Source: Kribbella steppae (GTDB lineage Bacteria > Actinomycetota > Actinomycetes > Propionibacteriales > Kribbellaceae). Taken from it: 64,000 bases of DNA. The stretch spans positions 703,362 through 767,361 of the forward strand of contig NZ_SLWN01000002.1 of assembly GCF_004342025.1 (NCBI RefSeq), in the 5' to 3' direction. The position numbers were made by a program, and so were the translations under genes. Below the pieces are notes generated by a model. That model did no database searches. It had not been told where the DNA came from and saw only the letters and a program-made list of their open reading frames with translations. Positions 22,967 through 30,934 of the stretch are shown here, one piece after another (positions within the stretch are counted from its first letter, which is position 1; each line of letters opens with the position of its first letter).

Positions 22967-23395
22967 TCAGGTTCTGTGTGTGGAGCAGTCGGAGCACAGG
23001 CCCCAGTAGATGACCTCGGCCTCGTCGATCACGAAACCGTGGTCGTCGGACGCGGTCAGGCAGGGCGCATGACCGACAGCACAGTCGACATCGGCGATCA
23101 CACCGCACGACCGGCAGACGACGTGATGATGGTTGTCCCCGACCCGCGACTCGTACCGGGCCACCAGACCGAGCGGCTGAATCCGCCGCACCAGCCCTGC
23201 CGCCGTCAACGTATGCAGCGAGTCGTACACCGCCTGATGCGAAACCTCAGGAATGTCGTTGCGCACGGCACCAATAATCGTGTCGGTATCCGCATGCGCG
23301 TGCGTGTGTACGGCGCCAAGCACGGCCAACCGCGGCCGAGTCACCCGCAACGCAGCCCCCCGCAACAACCCCTCGAGCTCCTCCACCGTCGGCAC
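22967..23395 (-). CDS. furA: Fur-family peroxide/iron regulator FurA
   Basis: A 142-residue Fur repressor. The winged helix covers residues 1-80 (LRVTRPRLAVLGAV, SHQAVYDSLHTLTAAGLVRRI). The metal-binding segment is DNHHHVVCRSCGVIADVD and a second Cys pair lies at the end (LCSDCST). The GTG at 23395 places the conserved N-terminus correctly and has GGAAG upstream; a longer in-frame ATG adds unrelated residues. It heads furA-katG and is probably autoregulated through the site at 23412-23432. Confidence 0.93.
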   Translation of the reverse strand: MPTVEELEGLLRGAALRVTRPRLAVLGAVHTHAHADTDTIIGAVRNDIPEVSHQAVYDSLHTLTAAGLVRRIQPLGLVARYESRVGDNHHHVVCRSCGVIADVDCAVGHAPCLTASDDHGFVIDEAEVIYWGLCSDCSTHRT

Positions 23396-23411
23396 CCCCG
23401 CAGTCTTCCAC

Positions 23412-23432
23412 CCTTTTCTGGAATCAGTCAAG
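23412..23432 (-). promoter_or_regulatory. Candidate FurA operator in the furA promoter
   Basis: On the minus strand this reads CTTGACTGATTCCAGAAAAGG, AT-rich and placed 17 bp upstream of the furA GTG. It resembles the conserved sequence I recall in front of furA in mycobacteria and streptomycetes, where FurA binds. An adjacent TAATCT could serve as the -10 element. Confidence 0.55.
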
Positions 23433-23564
23433 ATTAGCTTCCACGACACACGTCGCATCGGGATCAACCATTGCTCAACGTAACAATCTGCCCCTCGCCC
23501 TCGCCTGCCACTGGACGACACTGCTACAGACTGTCACTCTCACCTTGAGATCCATGGGGGGACC

Positions 23565-24235
23565 ATGGCGGGACAGGGGGATCAGATGTCCAGCGACAAA
23601 GTGCAATGGCCAGGCAAGGCGGTCAATGCGAGCGGCGATGACCTGAGCGGACCGGTACAGCAGTTCCTCCGCGATCTGCGGTTGCTGGAGAAGAAGTCCG
23701 ACGTTGCCACCGTGTTCGGTACTCCCGCCAGTCTCCAGGTCATCACCGCCGGTGCCACGAGCCTGGGAAAGGTCTGGCCGTCGATCGTGGCCGCCATCGG
23801 CGGTGGCAGCGCGATCCTGACAGGCTTGATGGGCTTCGGCGTCGGCCCAGATGGTGGCAACATCGTGCAGCGGGCTGCCTTCACGGTGTCGGCGTGCTGG
23901 CCTCAGCCGTGGCGATCGCCATCGCCATCATGGTGCGCGCAGATGTCAACGCACGTTCTGCAGCCTCCGCGGCACAGTTCGAGGCGCGCGCCGCGGTGAC
24001 CACAGCCATCCTCGCCAGTTCACAGTTCGGCCGCCCCGTCGCGGCGGCGCCGGCGGCCCAACCGGACTACATGCTGAGGACAGACAACGACGAGTGGCTA
24101 CCCGTCATCAGCTTCACGCTGCAGGACGGCGCCGTCGTCGCCGACGTCGGCAGGGACGCCCCCATCCTCTCCCAGAACTTCGTGGCCCTCGTCCCCACCA
24201 ACAGTTGGCACGCGAACGGCTCCACCCCGGCATAA
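23565..24235 (+). pseudogene. Membrane protein gene with an apparent one-base deletion
   Basis: The first frame (from ATG 23565, or more likely ATG 23586 with AGGGGG upstream) encodes a soluble N-terminus and a hydrophobic segment (VWPSIVAAIGGGSAILTGLMGFGV). At about 23880-23890 the coding continues in another frame as VLASAVAIAIAIMVRADVNARS, a second helix, then an Ala-rich and a soluble part ending at 24235. Restoring one base near TTCACGGTGTC would give one protein of about 223 residues with two membrane helices. Either a recent frameshift mutation or a sequencing error; the family is unrecognised. Confidence 0.65.
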
Positions 24236-24423
24236 CGCAAGACGGCGAGGGAGCGGTCCAGCGTCCCGAGACCGGTCCCAGCACCGGCTGTGCGTTGTCG
24301 CGCGCAACCACCTCGCAGTTGAATGAGCGGCGAACACCCCAGCCGCCGAGCGAAGCGACGGCGCCAGGGGGTGCGGGTGGCGAAGCCCCCGCTCGCGGCA
24401 AGCGAAGCGCAGCCGCACAAACG

Positions 24424-24478
24424 ACGAAGGCGAGGCAGTCCGCGCTTTCCGCGGACACACCTCGCCTCTCGCCTTCGT
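24424..24478. repeat. Nested hairpin at the left end of the tRNA-Ala-linked island
   Basis: An outer perfect 11-bp inverted repeat (ACGAAGGCGAG / CTCGCCTTCGT) encloses an inner perfect 7-bp stem (GTCCGCG / CGCGGAC) with a 5-nt loop. The preceding 90 bp carry repeated GCGAAGC motifs (24350-24420). Such sequences often close transcription units at the ends of actinobacterial integrative elements, so it may be a bidirectional terminator. Confidence 0.6.
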
Positions 24479-24491
24479 GGAGCTGAGGGGA
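24477..24491 (+). repeat. 15-bp copy of the tRNA-Ala 3' end (candidate left att site)
   Basis: GTGGAGCTGAGGGGA here is identical and in the same orientation to 29206-29220, which is the 3' end of the tRNA-Ala gene plus one base. Duplicated tRNA 3' ends mark site-specific integration, so the DNA between the two copies (about 4.7 kb) is a candidate element remnant. Confidence 0.65.
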
Positions 24492-24913
24492 CCGTATTAC
24501 AACACAAACGCGCTGGTCAGAGACCTGGAACGGCTGGTCAGAAGGCTGCCCAAGCGGATCTCGGCGCGCGAGCCAGCCACCGCACCGCGGAGGCGGCCTC
24601 GGACAGCCAGACAACTAAACACCGAGCAGACGGCTCAACTGGTCGCCAGCTACCAAGCCGGTGCGAAGCTGCGTGAGCTCGGCATGCGGTTTGGCATCCA
24701 CCCGGAGACAGCTGGATCGATCTGCGGAGGAACGGAATCCAGATGCGCGCACGGGGACTCTCGCCCGAGCAGGAGGTGGAGGCTGAAAGGCTATATGCCA
24801 CGGGCCTGTCACTCAAGCGAGTAGGTCAGCGACTTGGAGTTGATGCCGAGACTGTCCGATGTGCCCTCAGGAACCGTGGCGTGCAGTTGCGGGACCGACA
24901 CGGCCGCTTGTGA
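24477..24913 (+). pseudogene. Recombinase-associated HTH protein, frameshifted
   Basis: Frame one (GTG 24477) encodes a basic N-terminus and a first HTH (TEQTAQLVASYQAGAKLRELGMRFGIHPETAG). Near 24710-24720 the reading moves to another frame (LRRNGIQMRARGLSPEQEVEAERLYATG) and a second HTH (LSLKRVGQRLGVDAETVRCAL), ending RDRHGRL at 24913. Double-HTH proteins of this kind are common beside serine recombinases on actinobacterial elements. One missing base would restore a protein of about 145 residues. The putative GTG start lies inside the att repeat, so the original N-terminus may have been elsewhere. Confidence 0.65.
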
Positions 24914-25196
24914 CAAGTCCCCTCTGGCTCAGCCAAGTCGCTCCTAGCCGATCAGCTCCCCCGCCACCCGACCCCGACATGCGCCGCCACAGCCTGCCCC
25001 GGACCAGGTCGACGCCGTCACCTCTACAACTCCAGCTGGTACTCGCACGAGTCGGCGAGCGACCCGGCGTCGATCCGACCACGGATCGAACCTCCCTCGG
25101 GGACCTGGCGTCGAAGCACGAGTCAACACACTGGGGTGCGTCGTCAGACAGCGGCACCGCGAGCCGATCCTCCCGCGATGGCTACACTGCCGCGTC

Positions 25197-25568
25197 ATGG
25201 CAAAGAGCGCTCGCAAGTCCATGGTGCGGTTGACCGGCCGGTGGCGGATCGTGGAGATGAGCGGGTGGGACCGTGATGCCATCGATCTGGTCGAGCCGGG
25301 TTTCATCGAGTTCACCGGTCGGACCGGCCAGTTCGGTTTCATCGCCGTCCGCGGCTGGTTGGACTGCCGCCCAGTCGAGCGGGGCGGCCAGATCAGTGTC
25401 GAGTTCACCTGGGAGGGTGTCGACGAGGGCGATCAGGTCAGCGGGCGCGGCTGGGCGTCTCTTGCCGATGACGAGACGGTCGACGGGCATTTGTACTTCC
25501 ACAACGGAGACGATTCGAGTTTCCGGGCAAAGCCCTTCACCGCTGACGATCGCGCGGAGGGATTGTGA
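25197..25568 (+). CDS. Hypothetical protein, 123 residues
   Basis: A soluble protein beginning MAKSARKSMVRLTGRWRIVEM. The sequence alternates hydrophobic strands and acidic loops (PGFIEFTGRTGQFGFIAVRG, ISVEFTWEGVDEGDQVSGRGW), suggesting a small beta barrel, and the C-terminus is acidic. No family with known function is recognised; similar proteins occur on mobile islands. Its stop overlaps the start of the following broken gene (GTGA), so the two formed an operon. The reading frame appears intact. Confidence 0.7.
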   Translation: MAKSARKSMVRLTGRWRIVEMSGWDRDAIDLVEPGFIEFTGRTGQFGFIAVRGWLDCRPVERGGQISVEFTWEGVDEGDQVSGRGWASLADDETVDGHLYFHNGDDSSFRAKPFTADDRAEGL

Positions 25569-25697
25569 GCGAGTACCAGTACTACGAGTTCCTGGCGATC
25601 GACCGACCGCTGGACGATGACGAGCAGGCTGCGGTGCGGTCCCTGTCGACCCGGGCGAGGATCACCGCCACCAGTTTCGTGAACGAGTACCACTGGG
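25565..25697 (+). pseudogene. 5' remnant of an island hypothetical gene
   Basis: The first 44 codons, MSEYQYYEFLAIDRPL through TSFVNEYHW, look like the N-terminus of a much longer island protein. After the Trp codon the sequence abruptly continues as part of a primase-helicase gene in another frame (junction at about 25697). The rest of this gene and the start of its neighbour were therefore removed by a deletion. The nominal frame runs on to a stop at 25792 with unrelated residues. Confidence 0.65.
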
Positions 25698-27424
25698 TCA
25701 CAGGATGTGCTGCCGGCGGGCGGTGTCGGGAATTTGATCGCCGCGCCTCTGCACGGCAGGGCGCGCCAGGACGGTGCGACAGTATTCCTTGACCTGGCCA
25801 CGATGGAGCCGCACGACGACCAGTGGGCCTACTTGTCCTCGCTCGGCCGGATGAGCCCTGCCGAGGCCACTGGAGTTGCGCGCCGTGCCGGCCGGGTGAC
25901 GGTCGGCACCAGCATCGACAAGATCGGCGCAGCATTCTCGACCCGGATCCGGGCCAGCTCTCCAGCCGTTGTACACGCCGATCTCACCTCAGGAATCCGC
26001 CTTGCGTCGGACGAGCTGACCCCGGCACTGCACGCGACGCTGAAACATGCCGCGTCCATGTCGAACCCGTTGTTCTACGAGCGCCAACGGCTGCGCATGT
26101 CCACCCGGGACATACCGCGGTTCCTACGCAGCTACGACGAAACCTTGGACGGCAAGCTCGTCCTTCCGCGAGGCCTGCAGGAGACGGTGGCGTCGTTAGT
26201 CGAGCAGACCTCCAGCCGCCTTGAGGTCACGGACGAACGGCATACCGGCGAGGCGCAGGAGTTCACGTTCACCGCCACCCTGACCCGCGAGCAACACGGC
26301 GCCGTGGACGATCTGCGCGACCATGACCTTGGCGTGCTGGTCGCACCGCCGGGCGCGGGCAAGACCGTGATCGCCTGCGCGATGATAGCCACTCACGCGA
26401 CCTCAACGCTCGTACTTGTCGACCGAAAGGCCCTGGCCGATCAGTGGCGGGCCGCATCAGCGACCTGCTGGGTGTCAAAGCCGGCCAACTCGGTGGCGGC
26501 CGCCGCAAAACCCGTGGGGTAGTTGACGTCGCGATGCTGCAAACACTGGCCCGCAAGACCGATATCGAGCACCTCACCAGCGGCTACGGGCTGATCGTCG
26601 TGGACGAGTGCCACCACATCCCCGCTGCGGCGTTCGAGCACGCCGTCAAGCAGATCCCAGCCCGCCGCTGGCTCGGGCTTACTGCCACACCGTACCGTCG
26701 CGACAAGCTCGACGATCTGATCGCCCTCCAACTCGGTCCGGTCCGCCACACCATCACCCACTCCACGCCACCAGGCACCGACGGCCCGCCCCAGCTCGAG
26801 TTCGAGTTCGAAAAGACCGCCCAACGCCCAACGCCCGTACTCCACGTGCACGAGACCACCTACCGCCACCTCGGTGACGCCGACCCGACGAAGCCCGGTG
26901 GTATGGCCGCCATCTACCGAGACCTTGTCGCCGACGAGACCCGCCTCACCCAGGTCGTGAATGACGTGACCGCCGCGCTGAAACACGGTAGGCACTGCCT
27001 GCTACTCACCCAGTGGACAGCCCACATCGATCGGTTCGAAGAGCAGCTCCGACAACGTTCTCTCGACCCAGTCGTGCTTCGCGGCGGACTGAGCACAACG
27101 GCCCGCCGCGACGCCCTCGCCCGGCTACGCACACCCATCGACGGCACACCACTGCTGGTCGTCGCCACCGGACCATTCGTCGGCGAAGGATTCGACTGCC
27201 CAATCCTGGACACCCTCTTCCTTGCCGCACCGATCGCATTCAGGGGCCGCCTGGTCCAGTACGCCGGCCGGATCCTACGAGCGTATCCCGGCAAGACCAC
27301 CGCCGAAGTCCACGACTACCACGACATCAACACCGGCGTCCTGGCCTCATCACTGGCCAGACGCGCACCCGGCTACGCCAGCCTCGGTTTCCCCGATCCC
27401 CGTCGACCAACATCAGTCCGCTGA
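25698..27424 (+). pseudogene. TOTE-type primase-helicase, N-terminally deleted and frameshifted
   Basis: The remnant begins inside the archaeo-eukaryotic primase domain ([40 protein letters not shown]). It continues with a linker ([23 protein letters not shown]) and a superfamily 2 helicase: Walker [15 protein letters not shown] box, GLTATPYRRDKL, and C-terminal QYAGRILRAYPG. Near 26450, after LADQWRA, the frame changes to [15 protein letters not shown]; one missing base explains this. The start of the primase domain is gone, fused to the 3'-truncated neighbour. Intact relatives belong to TOTE conflict systems thought to act against invading elements; this copy should be inactive. Confidence 0.75.
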
Positions 27425-27672
27425 GTACGAGGCCCGTCAATAGACATGCATCGGACGAGGTGACCACACGAGCAGGGCACGGCTGATTTGGCACCTCGGT
27501 CGACGATAGGACGTTTGTGCGGGTGACGAGCAGCACCCGGCTGCGGCTGATCGTCGTGCACATAGTGTCCGCCTCGCTCGCCGAGCGAAAATCCCAGTTG
27601 GCTGAGCCGATTTCGCGGCTGAGACTGGGGCATGTCTGGCGTGTGCCCCGGATCGCCCGCCAACGCCAGCTG

Positions 27673-27719
27673 TCATGTGACTGGCACACCTCTCATATGA
27701 CTGGTAGTTTGGTCATATG
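27673..27719 (+). promoter_or_regulatory. Operator repeats and possible leaderless promoter of the MNT gene
   Basis: Two direct copies of TCATRTGACTGG (27673-27684 and 27693-27704) are spaced exactly 20 bp apart, and an inverted GGTCATATG (27711-27719) overlaps the start codon. TAGTTT at 27705-27710 is a plausible -10 element only 6 bp from the ATG, which would give a leaderless mRNA. The encoded N-terminal winged helix is the obvious candidate for binding these repeats. Confidence 0.55.
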
Positions 27720-28307
27720 TTCTTCAATGAGCCGTTCGGCGGGATCATCCCCGGGGCGCGTGGCGCAGTGCTCGCGGCCCTGCTGCGCACCGATACGCCC
27801 CTGACAGGGCGACAGATCCATGGCCTGCTCAGCGATGATTACAGCCTGTGGACTGTCCAAGAAGCCCTGAAGGCGCTGACCAAGCTCGGTCTGGCGGAGA
27901 CCCAGACCATCGGGCGGGCCGGCGTACACACCATCAACGAGGAGCACGCCTCCGTGGCTCCGCTGCGGAATCTGCTGGACCCGGTGGCAGCCCTGCGAGA
28001 AGCGGTCAGCGCGGTGACCGACGGCGACGTGCAGGCAGTGCTCCTCTTCGGGTCAATCGCTCGCGGAGAGGCAACGCCGGACAGCGACATCGACCTAGCG
28101 GTCATCGCGCCGCCCGACTGGGACAACCGCGTTGAGCTTGAGGACAGTGTCCGGATGCATCTCGGCAACGATTGCGATGTCCTCGTCTTGACCGAGGCCG
28201 ACTTCAATCGGCTGGCTGCCTCGGGAGAGCCGGTCGTCAGCGACATCCTCCGTGACGGTGTCGCGCTGATCGGCACCAAGCCGCGAGTCAAGCACGGAGC
28301 TGCATGA
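27717..28307 (+). CDS. wHTH-fused minimal nucleotidyltransferase (MNT antitoxin)
   Basis: The 196-residue protein joins an N-terminal winged helix (residues 10-75, GRQIHGLLSDDYSLWTVQEALKALTKLGL) to a polymerase-beta-like minimal nucleotidyltransferase. The latter has the motif FGSIARGEATPDSDIDLAVI at about residue 103, including the GS and DxD catalytic residues and a later Asp (CDVLVL). MNT partners of HEPN toxins neutralise them by adding nucleotides (AMPylation) in the characterised HepT/MntA system. The gene overlaps the HEPN gene by ATGA. The winged helix probably provides autoregulation. Both catalytic motifs look intact. Confidence 0.85.
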   Translation: MFFNEPFGGIIPGARGAVLAALLRTDTPLTGRQIHGLLSDDYSLWTVQEALKALTKLGLAETQTIGRAGVHTINEEHASVAPLRNLLDPVAALREAVSAVTDGDVQAVLLFGSIARGEATPDSDIDLAVIAPPDWDNRVELEDSVRMHLGNDCDVLVLTEADFNRLAASGEPVVSDILRDGVALIGTKPRVKHGAA

Positions 28308-28708
28308 TGGCCACGGCCGAGCAGCGCAACCACGCCAAGAGCTTCCTCAAGAAAGCCGAGGAGTATCTCGCCTCGGCCGAAGCCAACCTTGCCGCCACGC
28401 GGTACACCCCGGCAGCCGGCGACGCGATCCACGCCGGAATCAGCGCGAAGGATGCGATCGTCACCGCGCTCACCGGTTCGACAAGCAAGCGAAAGGACCA
28501 CGCCACCGCGGCGAAGGAACTCCGACAGTCGCTCGCAAAGCGGGCCGAGGCGGCCGCAGGCGATAGGGCACTGCGTGAATTGATTGCGGCCAAAGGCGAC
28601 GTCGAGTACGGGACAGACGTGGTCACCGCGATCAAGGCCGAACCTCTGGTCCGCCGGGCCCGCACACTGGTGGAGCTTGCGATCGAGATCGTACGGCTCG
28701 GACGATGA
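28304..28708 (+). CDS. HEPN-domain protein (probable RNase toxin partner)
   Basis: The 134-residue all-helical protein has the HEPN pattern: KSFLKKAEEYLASAEANLAATRYTPAAGDAIHAGISAKDAIV, then a basic GSTSKRKDHATAAKELRQSL and a C-terminal helix LVRRARTLVELAIEIVRL. It overlaps the MNT gene, forming an MNT-HEPN module. The classical RX4-6H RNase motif is not evident; only RKDH is nearby. It may therefore be a non-catalytic HEPN or a divergent one. ATG codons at 28304 and 28307 are both possible starts. Confidence 0.75.
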   Translation: MMATAEQRNHAKSFLKKAEEYLASAEANLAATRYTPAAGDAIHAGISAKDAIVTALTGSTSKRKDHATAAKELRQSLAKRAEAAAGDRALRELIAAKGDVEYGTDVVTAIKAEPLVRRARTLVELAIEIVRLGR

Positions 28709-29205
28709 CCGGCGACATTGACGCGCCGGACCAGAGGGCCGCTGTATCGCGCATTTGTCGGTGATCGTGTCGAACGGCAGAGCTCGACCGGGACAGCCGC
28801 GCGCTCAGGTGGCTGGAGACAGGCAGGCAGCGCGTATGGTCGTGCTCGAGGCCGGGCCATGTCTCCGGTCGCCGGTTCGCTGCGATCTTCAAGGGCACTC
28901 GCCGCCGATCACCGAGGATTCGACTGCCCAAGTGATCGCGGTCCAGACCCCAGATGGTTGCCGCCGTCAACAGCCGTCACGTCATCGAATCGGACGCCGG
29001 CCACTACAACCACGTCGACCGGCCGCACCTGGTGGCCAAGTATGTCCGGCACGTCGCCTTGGGCGCCCTTTGACCACCGTCTTCGTGGCGGCTCTCAGGG
29101 CCGAGCCCCCGCTGGGCTGAGCGAATGACCCTACACCTGTACTTCGCTGCTGTACGGCAAGTCAAAGTTCCTCCCCGATTGCTCGGAAAGGACCTCTGAC
29201 CCTGA
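28709..29205. other. Noncoding and degraded stretch between the HEPN gene and tRNA-Ala
   Basis: No intact gene is supported in these 497 bases. The right part carries a C-terminal hydrolase fragment (28936-29073). The left part (28750-28930) has an open frame with SVIVSNGRARPGQP that may be further debris of the same gene in another frame. The rest is the 3' flank of tRNA-Ala. Confidence 0.55.
28936..29073 (+). pseudogene. C-terminal fragment of an alpha/beta hydrolase
   Basis: The frame between stops at 28933 and 29071 reads RHVIESDAGHYNHVDRPH and then LVAKYVRHVALGAL. ESxAGHYxHxDRPxLV is the typical catalytic-His region and end of alpha/beta hydrolases. Nothing upstream in frame supplies the rest of the enzyme. 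I take it as a relic left by deletion or frameshifts. Confidence 0.45.
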
Positions 29206-29220
29206 GTGGAGCTGAGGGGA
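29206..29220 (+). repeat. tRNA-Ala 3'-end copy of the 15-bp direct repeat (right att site)
   Basis: This is the second copy of GTGGAGCTGAGGGGA, consisting of the last 14 nt of tRNA-Ala (minus strand) plus one flanking base. Together with 24477-24491 it brackets the decayed island. Confidence 0.65.
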
Positions 29221-29279
29221 TTCGAACCCCTGGCCTCTTCGTTGCGAACGAAGCGCGCTACCAACTGCGCCACAGCCCC
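29207..29279 (-). tRNA. tRNA-Ala (anticodon CGC)
   Basis: A 73-nt cloverleaf: acceptor GGGGCTG pairing with CAGCTCC, including the G3-U70 pair that defines alanine tRNA; anticodon stem CTTCG/CGAAG with loop TTCGCAA giving CGC; T arm with GGTTCGAATCC. CCA is not encoded. Its 3' end faces the decayed island, the usual geometry for tRNA-targeted integration. Confidence 0.97.
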
Positions 29280-29340
29280 GAGCTGGTCACCGGGGTTTCC
29301 CCTGGCGACCGCGAAACTCTAACACGCTCATAGTCGCGGA

Positions 29341-29370
29341 CTGAAACCGAGGTTGTCGAGCGGGTTTCAG
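29341..29370 (-). terminator. Hairpin at the sepX/glpR stop codon
   Basis: CTGAAACC pairs perfectly with GGTTTCAG across 14 nt, and the right arm overlaps the sepX/glpR stop. It may terminate the sepX transcript before tRNA-Ala. Confidence 0.45.
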
Positions 29371-30218
29371 TCGCCGACGGCGCGCCTGATCTCCGGTTCG
29401 TCGACCGGTGCGGGGGCCGGCGACTCGACGACGGGCGGAGTTTCCGCGGGGTCCGTCGTACGGGCGCTGGAGAAGACCTCGTCGTCGGAGAGGGAGATGG
29501 TGCGGACGGTGCGGTCCGGGGCCTTCTCCTTCATGACGTACGTCGGCAGCGTGACCGGGACCGGGTCCCACAGGCCCTCCGACGAGGACGGCTTGGCGGT
29601 CGCGGCCGGACGCTCGACGGGGAGCTTGACCTCGATCGTCATCTCCTCGTCCGGAGACGGAGCTGGCTTGCCGGCCGGGCCGCGGTCATGCCGGGCCTGG
29701 GCGCGGGCACGACGCTCGGCGGCAACCCGCGCACGCTCGCGAGCCTGGCGCCGGAGCTGAACTCGGGTCAGTACGACGAACGCGACGATCAGCGACCCCG
29801 GGATCGCGACCGTCCACCACAGCAACATCTCGAGGCCGGCCAGCGCGGTCACCGACAACAGCGAAAGGGTCAGGAGCGACAGGACCCGCCGGCGGCGCAT
29901 GGCGGCCACCCGGCGGGCGCGGTTGGGGACGAACCGCGGCGTCGGCGGCGGCAGGTCATCGGCCTGCGTCGCCTCGCCCACAGCAACCGAAGCCCCAGCA
30001 GCAGAGGTACCCGCAGCAGAAGCGCCAGCTGCACCAGCAGCCGGGCGTACGACGTACCGCGACCGCGACTGTGGGTCGCCCTGCCGGGCCAGTACGCGCG
30101 CGTCGGACGACGCTACCGGCGGACGCCGGGCCTCGTCGTTGCGCTTCAGCAGCATCGGGACGAGGTAGGCGGCCCACGCGGCGACGATCGCCACATAGAT
30201 CAGCCCTGTCGTCCCCAT
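29367..30218 (-). CDS. sepX: Divisome membrane protein SepX/GlpR (Glp receptor)
   Basis: A 283-residue protein. The N-terminal helix MGTTGLIYVAIVAAWAAYLVPMLLKR is followed by an Ala/Ser-rich linker, an arginine-rich stretch (RARRVAAMRRRR), two close hydrophobic helices (VLSLLTLSLLSVTALAGLEMLLWWTVAIPGSLIVAFVVL) and a long charged C-terminal tail. This topology matches SepX of streptomycetes, equivalent to GlpR of corynebacteria, which recruits the gephyrin-like Glp to FtsZ at the division site. A glp-like gene lies about 1.7 kb upstream in the same orientation, as expected. Confidence 0.85.
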   Translation of the reverse strand: MGTTGLIYVAIVAAWAAYLVPMLLKRNDEARRPPVASSDARVLARQGDPQSRSRYVVRPAAGAAGASAAGTSAAGASVAVGEATQADDLPPPTPRFVPNRARRVAAMRRRRVLSLLTLSLLSVTALAGLEMLLWWTVAIPGSLIVAFVVLTRVQLRRQARERARVAAERRARAQARHDRGPAGKPAPSPDEEMTIEVKLPVERPAATAKPSSSEGLWDPVPVTLPTYVMKEKAPDRTVRTISLSDDEVFSSARTTDPAETPPVVESPAPAPVDEPEIRRAVGD

Positions 30219-30316
30219 GCGACGACGCTAAGACCCAGCGAGGGCCAGATGAGGCATGTCTGTCGGTGTGTCGCAAGAAGACTCGTGTGACTGATGTGAA
30301 TAGCGACGCTGCGTGA

Positions 30317-30934
30317 TCAATCCAGTCGCGCTACGAGACCGGGCCCGACTTCCTCCACGTTCAGCGCAAAGATCCGATGGTCGCGCCAATCACCGTCGAT
30401 GTGCAGGAACCGCGGCCGCTCGCCTTCGTACCGGAAGCCGAGTTTCTCCACCACCCGCAGACTCGCCTTGTTCTCGGGGCGGATCGCCACTTCGATCCTG
30501 TGCAGGCCGAGGGTGAACCAGCAGTGGTCGGCGGCCATCGCGACCGCGGTCGGCACGATGCCGCGGCCGGCGTACTGCTCGTCGACCCAGTAGCCGAGGT
30601 TGGCCCAACGCGCGGAGCCGTAGGTGATCCCGGACACGGTCAACTGCCCGACCAGCGGCCACTTCGATCGCGCCCCGGGTCCGGCGGCACCGCCGTACGT
30701 GATGACGAACGGCAGCATCCGGCCGTATCGCGCCTGCCGGTTCCAGTCGCGTGCCATCGCGCGGAACGTCCGCGCACCGTCCTCCGCACCCGGCGGTTGG
30801 GTGGCGTCCCACGGCCGCAACCAGCTCACGTTGCGCTGACGTGCGGCCGCCCACTCGGCACCGTCACCTGCGCGGAGCGGTCGGAGTGCGACCTGCCCGT
30901 GCCGGAGTTCGACGGGCCAGTGGACGATCGCCAT
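30317..30934 (-). CDS. GNAT acetyltransferase, RimJ-like
   Basis: The 205-residue GNAT-fold enzyme has the RimJ/RimL arrangement: N-terminal VALRPLRAGDGAEW, strand 4 WANLGYWVDEQYAGRGIVPTA (acetyl-CoA-binding R/QxxGxG/A region at about residue 128), and HRIEVAIRPENKASLRVVEKLGFRYEG. Probable N-terminal acetylation of ribosomal or other proteins. Its ATG overlaps the mog stop by one base, and such a gene regularly sits between mog and sepX in actinobacteria. Confidence 0.88.
   Translation of the reverse strand: MAIVHWPVELRHGQVALRPLRAGDGAEWAAARQRNVSWLRPWDATQPPGAEDGARTFRAMARDWNRQARYGRMLPFVITYGGAAGPGARSKWPLVGQLTVSGITYGSARWANLGYWVDEQYAGRGIVPTAVAMAADHCWFTLGLHRIEVAIRPENKASLRVVEKLGFRYEGERPRFLHIDGDWRDHRIFALNVEEVGPGLVARLD

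Noticed and set aside
24323..24676. 117-codon frame in the GCGAAGC-rich region
   Set aside because: Arg/Lys/Ala-rich composition comes from the repeated motif, and it overlaps the HTH remnant in another frame.
28718..29128. 136-codon frame between HEPN and tRNA-Ala
   Set aside because: Composition is Arg/Ser/Thr-rich without motifs. The only protein-like signal there is the hydrolase C-terminus in another frame.
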